From the NCBI GenBank assembly GCA_035497735.1, contig DATJCX010000056.1, positions 1 through 56,552 of the forward strand: DNA of 56,552 nucleotides, given 5' to 3'. The notes beneath the pieces are model-generated. The model made no database searches. It saw only the letters and a list, made by a program, of their open reading frames with translations, and was not told the origin of the DNA. The stretch comes from Brumimicrobium sp035497735. GTDB taxonomy: Bacteria; Bacteroidota; Bacteroidia; Flavobacteriales_D; Crocinitomicaceae. Position 1 is the first letter of the stretch; every line of letters starts with the position of its first letter. Below, one piece after another: positions 19,201-25,735 of the stretch. Position numbers and translations under genes: made by a program.

Positions 19201-19789
19201 TGTTTTAGAATTGAATAATCCAACGAAAGTTAAAGGAAATAAGATAGTCAACAAAGAAGTGAATGAACAGATTATTGAAATTCAGAAACCGTATTTAGAA
19301 GGAAAGACAACACAAATTGTTCTTTCTTCAGAAACGATTTACTACTCCTATCCTACTCAAGTTCTTAATCGCCTAAATGACGAGGAACTAAACTTCTATT
19401 TTGATTCTATTTCAAGAACAATTAAAAGCGTTCTAATGACAGTTGAAAAAGCAAAGAAATACAACTACTCCAATGAATTTAAAACAGAGGAATATTTCAA
19501 CCATGTTTATCTTGTTCAAGACAAAGCAAAAACGAAGAAAAGTGAAGCTATTTCTGACAGTGAAGAGACAAGCATACATTTGAGTATAGAAATAGAAGAG
19601 TTCGATATGAATTCAGATTTACTAGAAGTCATAATGAACGTTCCTTTTAATAAGGAAATTAAGATTGATGAAAACAGATTCATGATTGAGTTCTATGCTC
19701 TAAATAATGAGAAAAATAATCGTGAAATAGACCAACTTAAGGCCTTGCTTTCTAAACTCGGTGCATCTGTAATTGCTAAATACAACTAA
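13244..19789 (+). CDS. Giant envelope protein: TPR, beta-propeller, coiled coil, two SPOR-like domains
   Basis: 2181 residues. A signal peptide (1-21, ending VFVFAQ) is followed by TPR helices (about 25-150), a WD40/PD40 propeller-like region (about 205-340, with IYYSSYGD, YLYFCSEGHNSMGGYDIF and FASQRTSENNKVDVY) and a carboxypeptidase-regulatory-like beta sandwich (about 345-430, GVYKTTANGEYLINLPKGG). A very long Glu/Lys/Gln-rich coiled-coil region spans about 480-1750. Two SPOR-like domains follow: FRVQIGAFSKPV (from about 1756) and YTVQVGVYNRPV (from about 1899), each with an RYSTGIFN/RYVAGLFN strand. A unique tail of about 190 residues ends the protein. The first three modules occur in the same order in PorE of the T9SS, where an OmpA-like domain binds peptidoglycan; here SPOR-like repeats could do that. 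The function is inferred only. Confidence 0.78.
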   Translation: MVIIRNIILLFLLVSNVFVFAQETKDDIEKKAQLYFKNKQYFEATPLYLRLLSLEPRSHDYNYKYGTCLLYNSEEKKIAFRYLNYAVQKPEDIEVEAFYFLAKAYHLTFQFDKAIKNYQLYKDKAGSKIDKTLEVDRQIEMCRNGKALMSNLTEIVILNKTKIDEQSFFRIYDLSDIGGQFLVTTEFQTKADKKNNHTPLIHFPSNSNKIYYSSYGDNGDNKDIYVRNRFSNGDWSKPLPIFGKVNTKYNEDYPYMSPTKNYLYFCSEGHNSMGGYDIFRSKYDEDSNTFGEPENLDIPISSPDNDLLYIVDSLEQFAYFASQRTSENNKVDVYKVRVERIPTQFVILKGEFISEVNPSEKALSITVKNNAGKLMGVYKTTANGEYLINLPKGGRYEFVLNVGSKEQDISQFVDIPYLKEFRPLKQRVKEYFNNEDEVVQVFNLFDENFEDEEAIIAEALELKSKMNVNQNQFDLKELDNAKEQRKFLDEIGLGKYTNLEIHDLIATKNEELQKRQENTKALISETIDEIQQSNERIAHNLRKADSLLKVAENTTDSSLKEKQILIANKANLDAKEMQKIVNDKQQLVNFLSKDLSEYKELTSEAKQVKEELKNMTLEDDIALIELLDAHPSFSKDLKVNTRQNAAFEFQEQKEKQLVTIKSLKENKAGIIAEADSVKENIENLKKDLAQSKKKQAEAIQSEIYKEENRLYDLNNEISYIDTQIDQIEEQSKITESTETSNSIEQTVKKDIAQLIEQQNTIENTIKKLADENQVVLTRNPIEIEEWIAEAEEEKKASEQGIGKESGNQEEQIKETEQNSENDAAETETELVNFTETPIKETPTKESPKEKVEETGKVKEDEKQEKLVSEVVNEEKLDENEEINEDNSFRINFYEILTAEEKVNALEEKKKELLNQISKDKKLQKDTKVQQSLINIEQEITKQRSNHLEKKLDNELPTLAELTPSGNQTTHSLNVYADKVLLDESIQTLESETGIETKRKELQRLENSINKIEEDLVLDKRLYEVNNHIRSELNSNDYDLLTLLNEIKSKSSLVEEQKNIEEKLKQLRNSVLKLEATFPTIDDQEEEVKVTNKIRKINIIIEELEFIYAENQALINQIKIDESNYLAKENTYDKKSYNVPKTEEKEISSTANYAEIYKESKELKQKQETLKKVNENIEKEKQTIEETSTKNTSSLTTVEKQAISGHIREMNKLMNEAEELKQEITLIKEQIKTKTDAQPSEQQAYINQMIAKDIQPKVSVTEEELTPKIEYEVETETEEPLIAETTEKESTPEIENEVETKREEPIVAETTEKESTTKVESEVTETKENVAENTTEEISQEDFYTLNNESPMFEAANLQEKKALQKLYEEKELLNTLTQTNPKLSEQKAHQNKVLQVNEKFINQEGKILENSLEELRKLTENNANNSEDKNTSTLLKAKQTEIKIAELKRKAEKEKDNKKKLEITDEIIELQREQIVEVTIGVDAEKNKQFLQEVIAEQQLATKDVNEFTTTESNRVEEQQNIQVQLLTIEDEIKSLRSEAEKAKKKDKKPIQNNIEGLEIVRKELIDLNKEKQAQLLAIQQEKEADKNKGVPESALENTLSFKEEVEIAKTEEYKALFGMTNQLHQKQHELDIKNNELEKGKEQIKKRTADIADIHSPTVEEKTSIEKHVLQADKITTEIQTLKKEIKVLQQQVQQAIADKPTEKNVIENLLVRDVAPIKEVVTIQAIETGISITGKEGSYSNENPIPIEKEIVKGLVFRVQIGAFSKPVPNNTFKEFHPISGDPVRPGLIRYVAGLFNTRRTAEQARDQIRNMGYRDAFVVAYCDGERVPVWRAMELMNSGACVPQIDVKENELFAKASSAPGSGGSYDPDGELDLFSYNQAPNAAKAEATEAILGLYYTVQVGVYNRPVSAQQLFNISPLVTKRLPNGQIRYSTGIFNSVAEAQPKRADAIQRGVKDAFITAYYQGNRITLAEADAILKLQGESVLELNNPTKVKGNKIVNKEVNEQIIEIQKPYLEGKTTQIVLSSETIYYSYPTQVLNRLNDEELNFYFDSISRTIKSVLMTVEKAKKYNYSNEFKTEEYFNHVYLVQDKAKTKKSEAISDSEETSIHLSIEIEEFDMNSDLLEVIMNVPFNKEIKIDENRFMIEFYALNNEKNNREIDQLKALLSKLGASVIAKYN
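17054..17203 (+). repeat. Two-copy 75-bp in-frame repeat inside the giant coiled-coil gene
   Basis: The segment GAAGTTGAAACT...GCTGAAACAACAGAGAAAG occurs at 17054 and again exactly 75 bp later at 17129. It encodes two 25-residue copies of an EVET-x-EEP-[IL]-[IV]-AETTEKEST unit near residues 1271-1320. The near identity at DNA level suggests a recent tandem duplication in an acidic linker between coiled-coil blocks. Confidence 0.75.
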
Positions 19790-19817
19790 GCATTCTTAGA
19801 GAATCAACAAAAGAAAT

Positions 19818-19825
19818 TAACTTTG
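19818..19825 (+). promoter_or_regulatory. Candidate -7 promoter box of the deacetylase-like gene
   Basis: TAACTTTG matches the Bacteroidota sigma-A -7 consensus TAnnTTTG and ends 27 bp before the ATG of the downstream gene, in the 63-bp gap after the giant gene. No clear TTG -33 element is seen at the usual distance, so the assignment rests on one box. Confidence 0.4.
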
Positions 19826-19852
19826 TAAACAGAAATATTTAGTTTTCTTTTC

Positions 19853-20755
19853 ATGTTAAAAATTGCATTTCATAAAGATTATTTTCATCCTGTTCCAAAC
19901 GGTCACCGCTTTCCCATGGAGAAATATGAACTGTTACCACAGCAATTAATATACGAAGGAACAGTTACCGAAGAAGCCTTTTTTGAACCTGGAATGATAG
20001 ACAAGGAACTTCTTTTAGCTGTTCATACCGAACAATACGTCGAAGACCTACTCTCCTTGCAGATTGACCCAAAAGACCAACGTAAAACGGGTTTTATTCA
20101 CAGTGAGCAACTGATAAGAAGAGAACAAATCATCATGGAAGGCACAAGAAAAGCTGCTGAATATGCACTCAAAAATGGAGTGGCTATGAACATCTCTGGA
20201 GGAACACATCACGCTTATTCAAACAAAGGTGAAGGTTTCTGCTTACTCAACGACAATGCCATAGCGGCAAAATGGTTACTGAAAAACAAACTAGCAAATA
20301 AAGTTCTTATAATCGACTTAGATGTTCATCAAGGAGATGGTACGGCTGAAATTTTTAAAAATACACCTGAAGTTTTCACTTTTAGTATGCACGGTCAAAA
20401 TAACTATCCGTTAAAAAAACAAGTTTCTGATTTGGATGTAGCTTTAACGGATGGAATAAAAGATGATGAATATCTGTATTTACTTGAAAAAAATGTAAAT
20501 GAAATATTTCAGAATTTCACACCCGATTTCATCTTCTTTCAGTCTGGCGTAGATATCCTAGAAACGGATAAACTTGGCAAACTAAATCTTTCAATAGCAG
20601 GTTGTAAAAAAAGAGATGAGTTTGTTTGTAAACTAGCAAAGGAAGTCAATGTTCCTATCGTAGCTAGTATGGGTGGCGGATATTCCAAAGAAATCAAACA
20701 CATCGTTGAAGCGCACTCAAATACTTATAGAGTGGCGCAAGACATATTCTTTTAA
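19853..20755 (+). CDS. Histone deacetylase/AcuC-superfamily deacetylase
   Basis: 300 residues, typical of bacterial class-II-like HDAC homologues. Zinc and charge-relay residues are intact: the His pair H119/H120 in GGTHHAYSNKGEGFCLLND, D157 and H159 in IDLDVHQGDGT (zinc ligands), D239 in LETDKLGKL (third zinc ligand) and the catalytic tyrosine Y277 in MGGGYS. Family members remove acetyl groups from lysines, polyamines or small amides. The substrate here cannot be told from sequence, and neighbours give no hint. No signal peptide, so cytoplasmic. It is convergent with the rho operon, 14 bp from the stop of the DUF4199 gene. Confidence 0.9.
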   Translation: MLKIAFHKDYFHPVPNGHRFPMEKYELLPQQLIYEGTVTEEAFFEPGMIDKELLLAVHTEQYVEDLLSLQIDPKDQRKTGFIHSEQLIRREQIIMEGTRKAAEYALKNGVAMNISGGTHHAYSNKGEGFCLLNDNAIAAKWLLKNKLANKVLIIDLDVHQGDGTAEIFKNTPEVFTFSMHGQNNYPLKKQVSDLDVALTDGIKDDEYLYLLEKNVNEIFQNFTPDFIFFQSGVDILETDKLGKLNLSIAGCKKRDEFVCKLAKEVNVPIVASMGGGYSKEIKHIVEAHSNTYRVAQDIFF

Positions 20756-20769
20756 ATCAATGTTTGGAA

Positions 20770-21345
20770 TTACTGTCCTTTATAGAGATCCCTGAAGAGT
20801 ACCTTTCTAAAGACCAATGTTAATAAAATAGCATAAGTAACGGCCAAGATTAGCATTCCAAGCAGAGAGAAAACAAGCATAGACTTAGGCGACAAGTTAC
20901 TTTCAATTTCCCTTTTTGCTTCTCTTAGAATTTCTTCATCCGTTCTTGTTCTAAATTCTGGCTTATTTATTTTAAGAGAATCTACATAACTCTCTCTTTG
21001 CATATCATTATAAATAAGGTCCACACGTTCTTCTACCCTTGTTTCAATAAACTCAGGGTTAATTGTATCGTAGTAATAAAACATAAATAACGAAACAATT
21101 AAAACGTAAGGTGCGCCAGCAGTAACTGCATGTTTAATATCAGTCATAGCGGTACCTTCTCCAAAACCTTCCTTTCTTTTTTCAAAGAAAAGTCCCAATG
21201 CTATCGCAGAAAGCAAGAAGAAGTTATTTAGTAAACCCGTTACTTGAATGTCTTCTTGAAAAAGGTTGAAAGCCATAAAAATCATTTTTAAGGCGATCCA
21301 CAATCCTGCAAATAATAATGAGAATTTTAATGCTGGTCTTAACAT
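20770..21345 (-). CDS. DUF4199-family small membrane protein
   Basis: 191 residues with four predicted membrane helices (about 7-27, 35-53, 75-95, 155-185) and a charged loop (about 97-150). The helix pattern and the segment AMTDIKHAVTAGAPYVLIVS match the DUF4199 family of Bacteroidota, whose role is unknown. It starts 1 bp after the rho stop on the same strand, so it is almost certainly co-transcribed and translationally coupled with rho. Confidence 0.78.
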   Translation of the reverse strand: MLRPALKFSLLFAGLWIALKMIFMAFNLFQEDIQVTGLLNNFFLLSAIALGLFFEKRKEGFGEGTAMTDIKHAVTAGAPYVLIVSLFMFYYYDTINPEFIETRVEERVDLIYNDMQRESYVDSLKINKPEFRTRTDEEILREAKREIESNLSPKSMLVFSLLGMLILAVTYAILLTLVFRKVLFRDLYKGQ

Positions 21346-21346
21346 A

Positions 21347-23077
21347 TTATCCGTTCATTGAAGCCAAAAAGTCTTCGTTTGTTCTTGTTTCTTTCATTTG
21401 TTCTTTCATGAACTCCATTGCTTCGATAGGATTCATGTCAGCAATATACTTTCTGATCAACCAAACACGTTGAAGTGTTTCTTTGTCCATCAATAAATCT
21501 TCACGACGCGTTCCTGACGTTAAGATATCAATAGCTGGATAAATACGGCGATTTGAAATTTTTCTATCTAATTGTAACTCCATGTTACCCGTTCCTTTAA
21601 ATTCTTCGAAAATAACTTCGTCCATTTTAGAACCTGTATCCGTTAATGCAGTTGCTAAAATTGAAAGAGAACCTCCGTTTTCGATCTTTCTAGCCGCACC
21701 GAAGAAACGTTTTGGTTTCTGTAATGCGTTTGCATCAACCCCTCCTGACAATACTTTACCAGAAGCTGGAGCAACAGTGTTATAAGCACGCGCTAAACGT
21801 GTAATAGAGTCAAGTAAAATACAAACATCATGTCCACATTCTACCATTCTTTTTGCTTTCTCTAACACCATGTTTGCTACCTTTACGTGTTGGTCAGCTG
21901 GCTCATCGAATGTAGAAGCAATAACTTCTGCACGTACGCTTCTAGCCATATCTGTAACCTCCTCTGGACGTTCATCAATTAATAAGATAATTAGATAAAC
22001 TTCTGGGTGATTTGCTGAGATAGCATTCGCTACGTCTTTTAATAAAACAGTCTTACCTGTTTTTGGTTGTGCCACAATCATCCCACGTTGACCTTTACCA
22101 ATTGGTGCAAATAGGTCCATGATTCTTGTTGACATAGTTTCTTGGCGATGTCCAGTTAATTTAAACTTTTCATCTGGGAATAAAGGTGTCAAGAATTGGA
22201 AAGGAACTCTATCTCTAATAAAAGATGGGTCTCTACCATTAATTGAATCTACCTTTACTAATGGGAAATATTTCTCACCTTCTCTTGGTGGACGAATTGT
22301 TCCGTAAACAGTATCTCCAGTTTTTAATCCAAATAATTTAATTTGGCTGTGACTAACGTACACATCATCTGGTGAAGGTAAATAGTTGTAATCTGATGAC
22401 CTTAAGAATCCAAATCCGTCAGGCATAACTTCTAAAACACCTTCTGCAGAAATAATTCCTGACAAGTCGAATTTTTTAGTATTCGGCTTAACATGTTCAG
22501 TTGTTTCTTTATTACTATTTGAATGATTATTGTTTGCTCTTGGATGATCACTCGCAGGTTTTCTATCCCTTTGTGGTCTATTTTGTTGTGATGCTCTTTC
22601 TCCTTTGTTAACTCTTACAAATCCGATTGAAGCTTTTTCTTCAGGGGCTTTAGTTTGCTCTCCTTCTTTTGCTACACGTTCTTCCTGCTTATCTTCTCTT
22701 TTCTCCTCCTTTTTCTCTCCCTTGATAAATCTAGGCTTCTTCTCTGCTTTTGGCATTTCAATTTCTTCAGAAAACAAATCTGCTTCTACTTTCTCCTTTC
22801 TCTCGCTTTTAACAGACATCACTTTTTCTGCTGTTTTTCGAGGTCTTCTTTTTGACGTATCGGACTCTTCAGTGGTTGCGATTATCTCTTCCTTTTTTAC
22901 TGCAGCTTTCTTTGGTGCTTCTTTTTTCGGTTCTTCGTGTGGAACTTCTGTTCCGCCACCTACTAATAGGTCTACTAATTCTGCTTTACGTAGCGTGTTA
23001 ATATTCTTTAACCCAGTAGCTTCTGCGATAATACGTAATTCTGCAAGTTTCTTTGCTGCTAATTCTGCTTTATTCAT
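21347..23077 (-). CDS. rho: Transcription termination factor Rho
   Basis: 576 residues, about 155 longer than E. coli Rho. It has a Rho_N helical domain (1-40, LRIIAEATGLKNINTLRKAEL), a low-complexity Lys/Glu then Asn/Arg/Ser-rich region (about 42-200), a cold-shock RNA-binding domain (about 205-282, RNP1 GFGFLRS and RNP2-like DVYVS), the P-loop AQPKTGKT (336-343), IDERPEEVTDMARS, Walker B CILLDSITRLARAYN and the Q/R loop region. As a homohexameric RNA helicase it ends transcription. The extra N-terminal region looks disordered, as known for Bacteroides Rho, where it promotes condensate formation. A 90-nt leader with a promoter-like box and a palindrome precedes it. Confidence 0.97.
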   Translation of the reverse strand: MNKAELAAKKLAELRIIAEATGLKNINTLRKAELVDLLVGGGTEVPHEEPKKEAPKKAAVKKEEIIATTEESDTSKRRPRKTAEKVMSVKSERKEKVEADLFSEEIEMPKAEKKPRFIKGEKKEEKREDKQEERVAKEGEQTKAPEEKASIGFVRVNKGERASQQNRPQRDRKPASDHPRANNNHSNSNKETTEHVKPNTKKFDLSGIISAEGVLEVMPDGFGFLRSSDYNYLPSPDDVYVSHSQIKLFGLKTGDTVYGTIRPPREGEKYFPLVKVDSINGRDPSFIRDRVPFQFLTPLFPDEKFKLTGHRQETMSTRIMDLFAPIGKGQRGMIVAQPKTGKTVLLKDVANAISANHPEVYLIILLIDERPEEVTDMARSVRAEVIASTFDEPADQHVKVANMVLEKAKRMVECGHDVCILLDSITRLARAYNTVAPASGKVLSGGVDANALQKPKRFFGAARKIENGGSLSILATALTDTGSKMDEVIFEEFKGTGNMELQLDRKISNRRIYPAIDILTSGTRREDLLMDKETLQRVWLIRKYIADMNPIEAMEFMKEQMKETRTNEDFLASMNG

Positions 23078-23145
23078 TGATTATGAAAATAAATTGTAAG
23101 AGATCTGTCAATTATAAATATTGGTGATAATATTTGATATACTTA

Positions 23146-23180
23146 TGTATAGAGCTATACAATGCAATAATACAAAAATA
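23146..23180 (-). promoter_or_regulatory. rho promoter -7 box and leader palindrome
   Basis: On the minus strand TATTTTTG (23173-23180) fits TAnnTTTG and would start a ~90-nt rho leader. Just downstream, 23146-23161 forms TGTATAG-AG-CTATACA, a 7-bp inverted repeat with 2 bases between the arms, shaped more like a protein operator than an RNA hairpin. Rho is commonly autoregulated, so a control role is plausible but unproven. No -33 element is evident. Confidence 0.4.
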
Positions 23181-23232
23181 TTTTGTCTTCTTCGTTAAAG
23201 GCGTGATAATTATGCCTTTTGATTTAAAACTA

Positions 23233-23270
23233 ATTTAAAAAAAAGCCGCTTTCGAAATGAAGCGGCTTTT
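23233..23270 (-). terminator. Intrinsic terminator of the tRNA operon
   Basis: GCCGCTT (23245-23251) pairs with AAGCGGC (23260-23266), flanked by AAAA/TTTT, with loop 23252-23259. On the minus strand it is followed by a run of eight T (complement of 23237-23244). It starts 2 bp after the 3' end of tRNA-Leu and separates the tRNAs from rho. Confidence 0.85.
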
Positions 23271-23271
23271 G

Positions 23272-23355
23272 TACTCGGGACGGGAGTTGAACCCGTACAA
23301 GCTAAAGCTCATTGGATTTTAAGTCCAACGTGTCTACCAATTCCACCACCCGAGC
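23272..23355 (-). tRNA. tRNA-Leu (anticodon TAA)
   Basis: 84 nt. The acceptor arms GCTCGGG and CCCGAGT pair with a terminal G1-U72 as in other tRNA-Leu. The D-arm region GGTGGAATTGGTAGACAC, anticodon stem TTGGA/TCCAA around loop CTTAAAA (anticodon TAA), a long class-II variable arm (GAGCTTTAGCTTG) and T-arm ACGGG-TTCAACT-CCCGT are all visible. The discriminator is A73. CCA is not encoded. Confidence 0.95.
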
Positions 23356-23373
23356 AGGATAGCGTTTACATTG

Positions 23374-23446
23374 AGCGGGAGACGGGATTCGAACCCGCGA
23401 CCCCAACCTTGGCAAGGTTGTGCTCTACCAACTGAGCTACTCTCGC
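23374..23446 (-). tRNA. tRNA-Gly (anticodon GCC)
   Basis: 73 nt. The D arm (AGCTCAGTTGGTAGAGC), anticodon loop TTGCCAA (anticodon GCC), variable loop GGGGTC and T-arm GCGGG-TTCGAAT-CCCGT are canonical. The acceptor strands are GCGAGAG and CTCCCGC, leaving an A4-C69 mismatch where G-C is usual. The discriminator is U73 and CCA is not encoded. It lies 18 bp upstream of tRNA-Leu on the same strand, so the two are probably co-transcribed. Confidence 0.94.
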
Positions 23447-23653
23447 TTAATTATTAAAAAAAGTGTTTTACTACTTCTAGTGTCAATTTTGTTCTAAAAG
23501 AATCGTTTTTCTTTTGCGAGCACAAATATATAGTTTTTTTCTTTTACTACAACACAAAAAGTGAAAAATATTTTGCTTTTTTTTTATTATCATTGATTAT
23601 CAAGTCTATTGAGTGAAAATATTTTTTCAACTTTTTGACAAAAACAACGAAAA
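23447..23653. other. AT-rich gap between tRNA-Gly and the barrel operon
   Basis: Very T-rich on the plus strand with several homopolymer runs. It holds the tRNA promoter (23523-23552). I see no coding sequence. The minus-strand barrel operon ends at 23654 without a GC-rich hairpin, but long T tracts are present. Confidence 0.6.
23523..23552 (-). promoter_or_regulatory. Promoter of the tRNA-Gly/tRNA-Leu operon
   Basis: On the minus strand TTG (23550-23552) is followed after 19 bp by TATATTTG (23523-23530), a full match to the Bacteroidota TTG / TAnnTTTG promoter pattern. Transcription would start near 23518, about 70 nt before tRNA-Gly. Confidence 0.55.
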
Positions 23654-25735
23654 CTAAAATTTAAAGCGCAATTGAACGCCAACTTCACTCTTTACGTTTC
23701 CTTGAATTTCTTCTGGACCCGAACTGATTTTATCCTGTTCATGATAAATAAAAACACCATAACGCAACCAAATATCAAACTTTTTCAAGAATGTATAGCG
23801 CAACATTGCATAAGCTCTACTCCCAACATTATAATAAGTAGGAATGCTAAATACGTTTTGCATGTTGTATTCATATACGTATAAACGGGTGTCGTAACTG
23901 TCCGTATTAAATATAGAATAGCGTAAGGAAACTTCTACTGGAAACTTAGCGTTTCTATAAAGTATGTCCTGCGTCAAAGCAAATCCTTGTTGAAATCCTT
24001 TACTCTCGCGCTTATCGGTTACGTAGTCAACTCTCGACTTCCATTTCCAGCCACCTCCCAAGGTTGTATTAAAGTTCAACTGAAACTTTCTTTGCTTATA
24101 ACGTTCGATAGTTTTGATGTTTCCAGAAGCAAATTCTGATGGTGTGTTTTGCATCTTTTCCTTTTCTCGCGCACGAAAGTAAATTTCGAATCTAGGGCTT
24201 GGACGATAGCTTAACTGTCCTAAAACTTCATAACCATGACTTGGACCGTCAACACCAAACTTCAACCAAGGAGAACTAAATAAATCCACATAAGAATTGA
24301 TAGTCCAATTCTTCGACAACTTAAAGTTTCCTCCTAAATAGAATCCTGATTCATTAATGGTATTACTCCCATCTCCGAAACCACTTGAATAAAAGGTGTG
24401 ATAATCTTTCGGGTAGTATCTATACAGTGCCGATAAAGTTGCTCTTTTCCCGATTACAATAGAAAGTCCTTGCAGAAAAGCCACTGCATTGGAGCTTTGA
24501 CTGTAAGCCACTTCTCCAAATAAACTAACATGCCTTATTATATAGGAATAGTCTGCACTCAAATTCAGTAAATCTTTTCCTTCAAACTGATATTTATTAA
24601 CTAGGCTTTCTCTTCTTTTATAATAGGTGTCATAAGCTTGCTGAATAGCGGAAACGCCTACCTGAAAGTTTCTTGTTTCATATTTCAAATTGGCACCATA
24701 TATCAATTCCTTTATACTTTGCTTTTTATCCAACTCAGAAGTTGTTCTATGATAACCCGACTGGTTGATGGACGAAGCCATTCTCGCCTCCTCATCGTCT
24801 AAAGTGTCTAGTAATTCTACACTTCCGTCAACGCCCTTATATGAAACCCAAGTTGTCAAAGAAAAATCATTCACCCCAATCTCTACTCCCGCTCCTCGCA
24901 TAAAACGAGCTTCATCGGTAGAAGTGTACGGCCTAAGTCCTCTGGCTTTTCTACGTATCGAACTCGACTCTGCTGTTTTACTAAAACTGTAACCGGTCCA
25001 AAAAGCCAAACCTTGACCGATTTGCATTTGATAGTCACCAATTACTGCTTTACGGAAAAACTTCTTTCCATTGTCATAATAAGCATGTCCACTGTAAAAG
25101 TCAAAACCATACGGCTGCGTTTTCCCAAACAACTGTTCTCCTGGATCTTTTGACATCGTAACACCAACACTTAAGTCTTTCTTATGGATATAACGCAATC
25201 GAGAATATACTTTGTTAGGATCTCCCCAGTAATATTTACTACTCGATTCTCTTTCTTCATCGCTAACATCAGCATAACCGGCCTTGTCTTCGATATTCCT
25301 TATATATCTAACATAACCTTCAAAACTTCCTTCTCTAAGGTAGGAACCAAAGTTTTTACCTTTTTTCTCTTTTACTTCCGAAGCTTGAATAAATGGATAA
25401 ATATTGTCCAAGGTCATCAAATCCATTAAAGGAACATCTTTTATCTCAAAAAGGGTCTTAAAAGGTCCGTTTGTATCTCGGTATTCTAGTATGGCTTGAA
25501 TTTGAAAGTCGTTCAACATGATGAGTTCTTCCAATTCTTCCTTGGTTGCTGTATTGATGTTTAACTTATTGTCATAGTAATTATTCAGAACGTCAAATAC
25601 ATCTTCTAAAGATATGTTTTCAACTTCTAAATCTTGCGCTATAAACTCAATACGCTCTTGAATAATATCATTCTTGGATTGACCAAAAACCACTAATCCA
25701 ATAACTAGGAACGATATGATTAGAAGGTATCTCAT
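23654..25735 (-). CDS. Helix-hairpin-helix outer-membrane beta-barrel protein
   Basis: 693 residues with a signal peptide (1-19, ending VVFGQ). Residues about 58-115 form a ComEA-like helix-hairpin-helix pair (LNINTATKEELEELIML, then GPFKTLFEIKDVPLMDL), a DNA-binding fold in ComEA relatives. The remaining ~560 residues are amphipathic strands rich in Tyr, Phe and Gly with a terminal VGVQLRFKF, typical of an outer-membrane barrel. Annotated homologues in Bacteroidota are usually called helix-hairpin-helix proteins without a proven role. Its start codon overlaps the stop of the upstream barrel gene by one base (TAATG), so the two are translationally coupled. DNA uptake is one possible function; structural use of the fold is another. 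Confidence 0.82.
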   Translation of the reverse strand: MRYLLIISFLVIGLVVFGQSKNDIIQERIEFIAQDLEVENISLEDVFDVLNNYYDNKLNINTATKEELEELIMLNDFQIQAILEYRDTNGPFKTLFEIKDVPLMDLMTLDNIYPFIQASEVKEKKGKNFGSYLREGSFEGYVRYIRNIEDKAGYADVSDEERESSSKYYWGDPNKVYSRLRYIHKKDLSVGVTMSKDPGEQLFGKTQPYGFDFYSGHAYYDNGKKFFRKAVIGDYQMQIGQGLAFWTGYSFSKTAESSSIRRKARGLRPYTSTDEARFMRGAGVEIGVNDFSLTTWVSYKGVDGSVELLDTLDDEEARMASSINQSGYHRTTSELDKKQSIKELIYGANLKYETRNFQVGVSAIQQAYDTYYKRRESLVNKYQFEGKDLLNLSADYSYIIRHVSLFGEVAYSQSSNAVAFLQGLSIVIGKRATLSALYRYYPKDYHTFYSSGFGDGSNTINESGFYLGGNFKLSKNWTINSYVDLFSSPWLKFGVDGPSHGYEVLGQLSYRPSPRFEIYFRAREKEKMQNTPSEFASGNIKTIERYKQRKFQLNFNTTLGGGWKWKSRVDYVTDKRESKGFQQGFALTQDILYRNAKFPVEVSLRYSIFNTDSYDTRLYVYEYNMQNVFSIPTYYNVGSRAYAMLRYTFLKKFDIWLRYGVFIYHEQDKISSGPEEIQGNVKSEVGVQLRFKF

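Noticed and set aside
22605..23099. 164-codon plus-strand open frame with hydrophobic residues
   Set aside because: It is antisense to the low-complexity part of rho; Ser/Phe richness is the complement of Lys/Glu codons.
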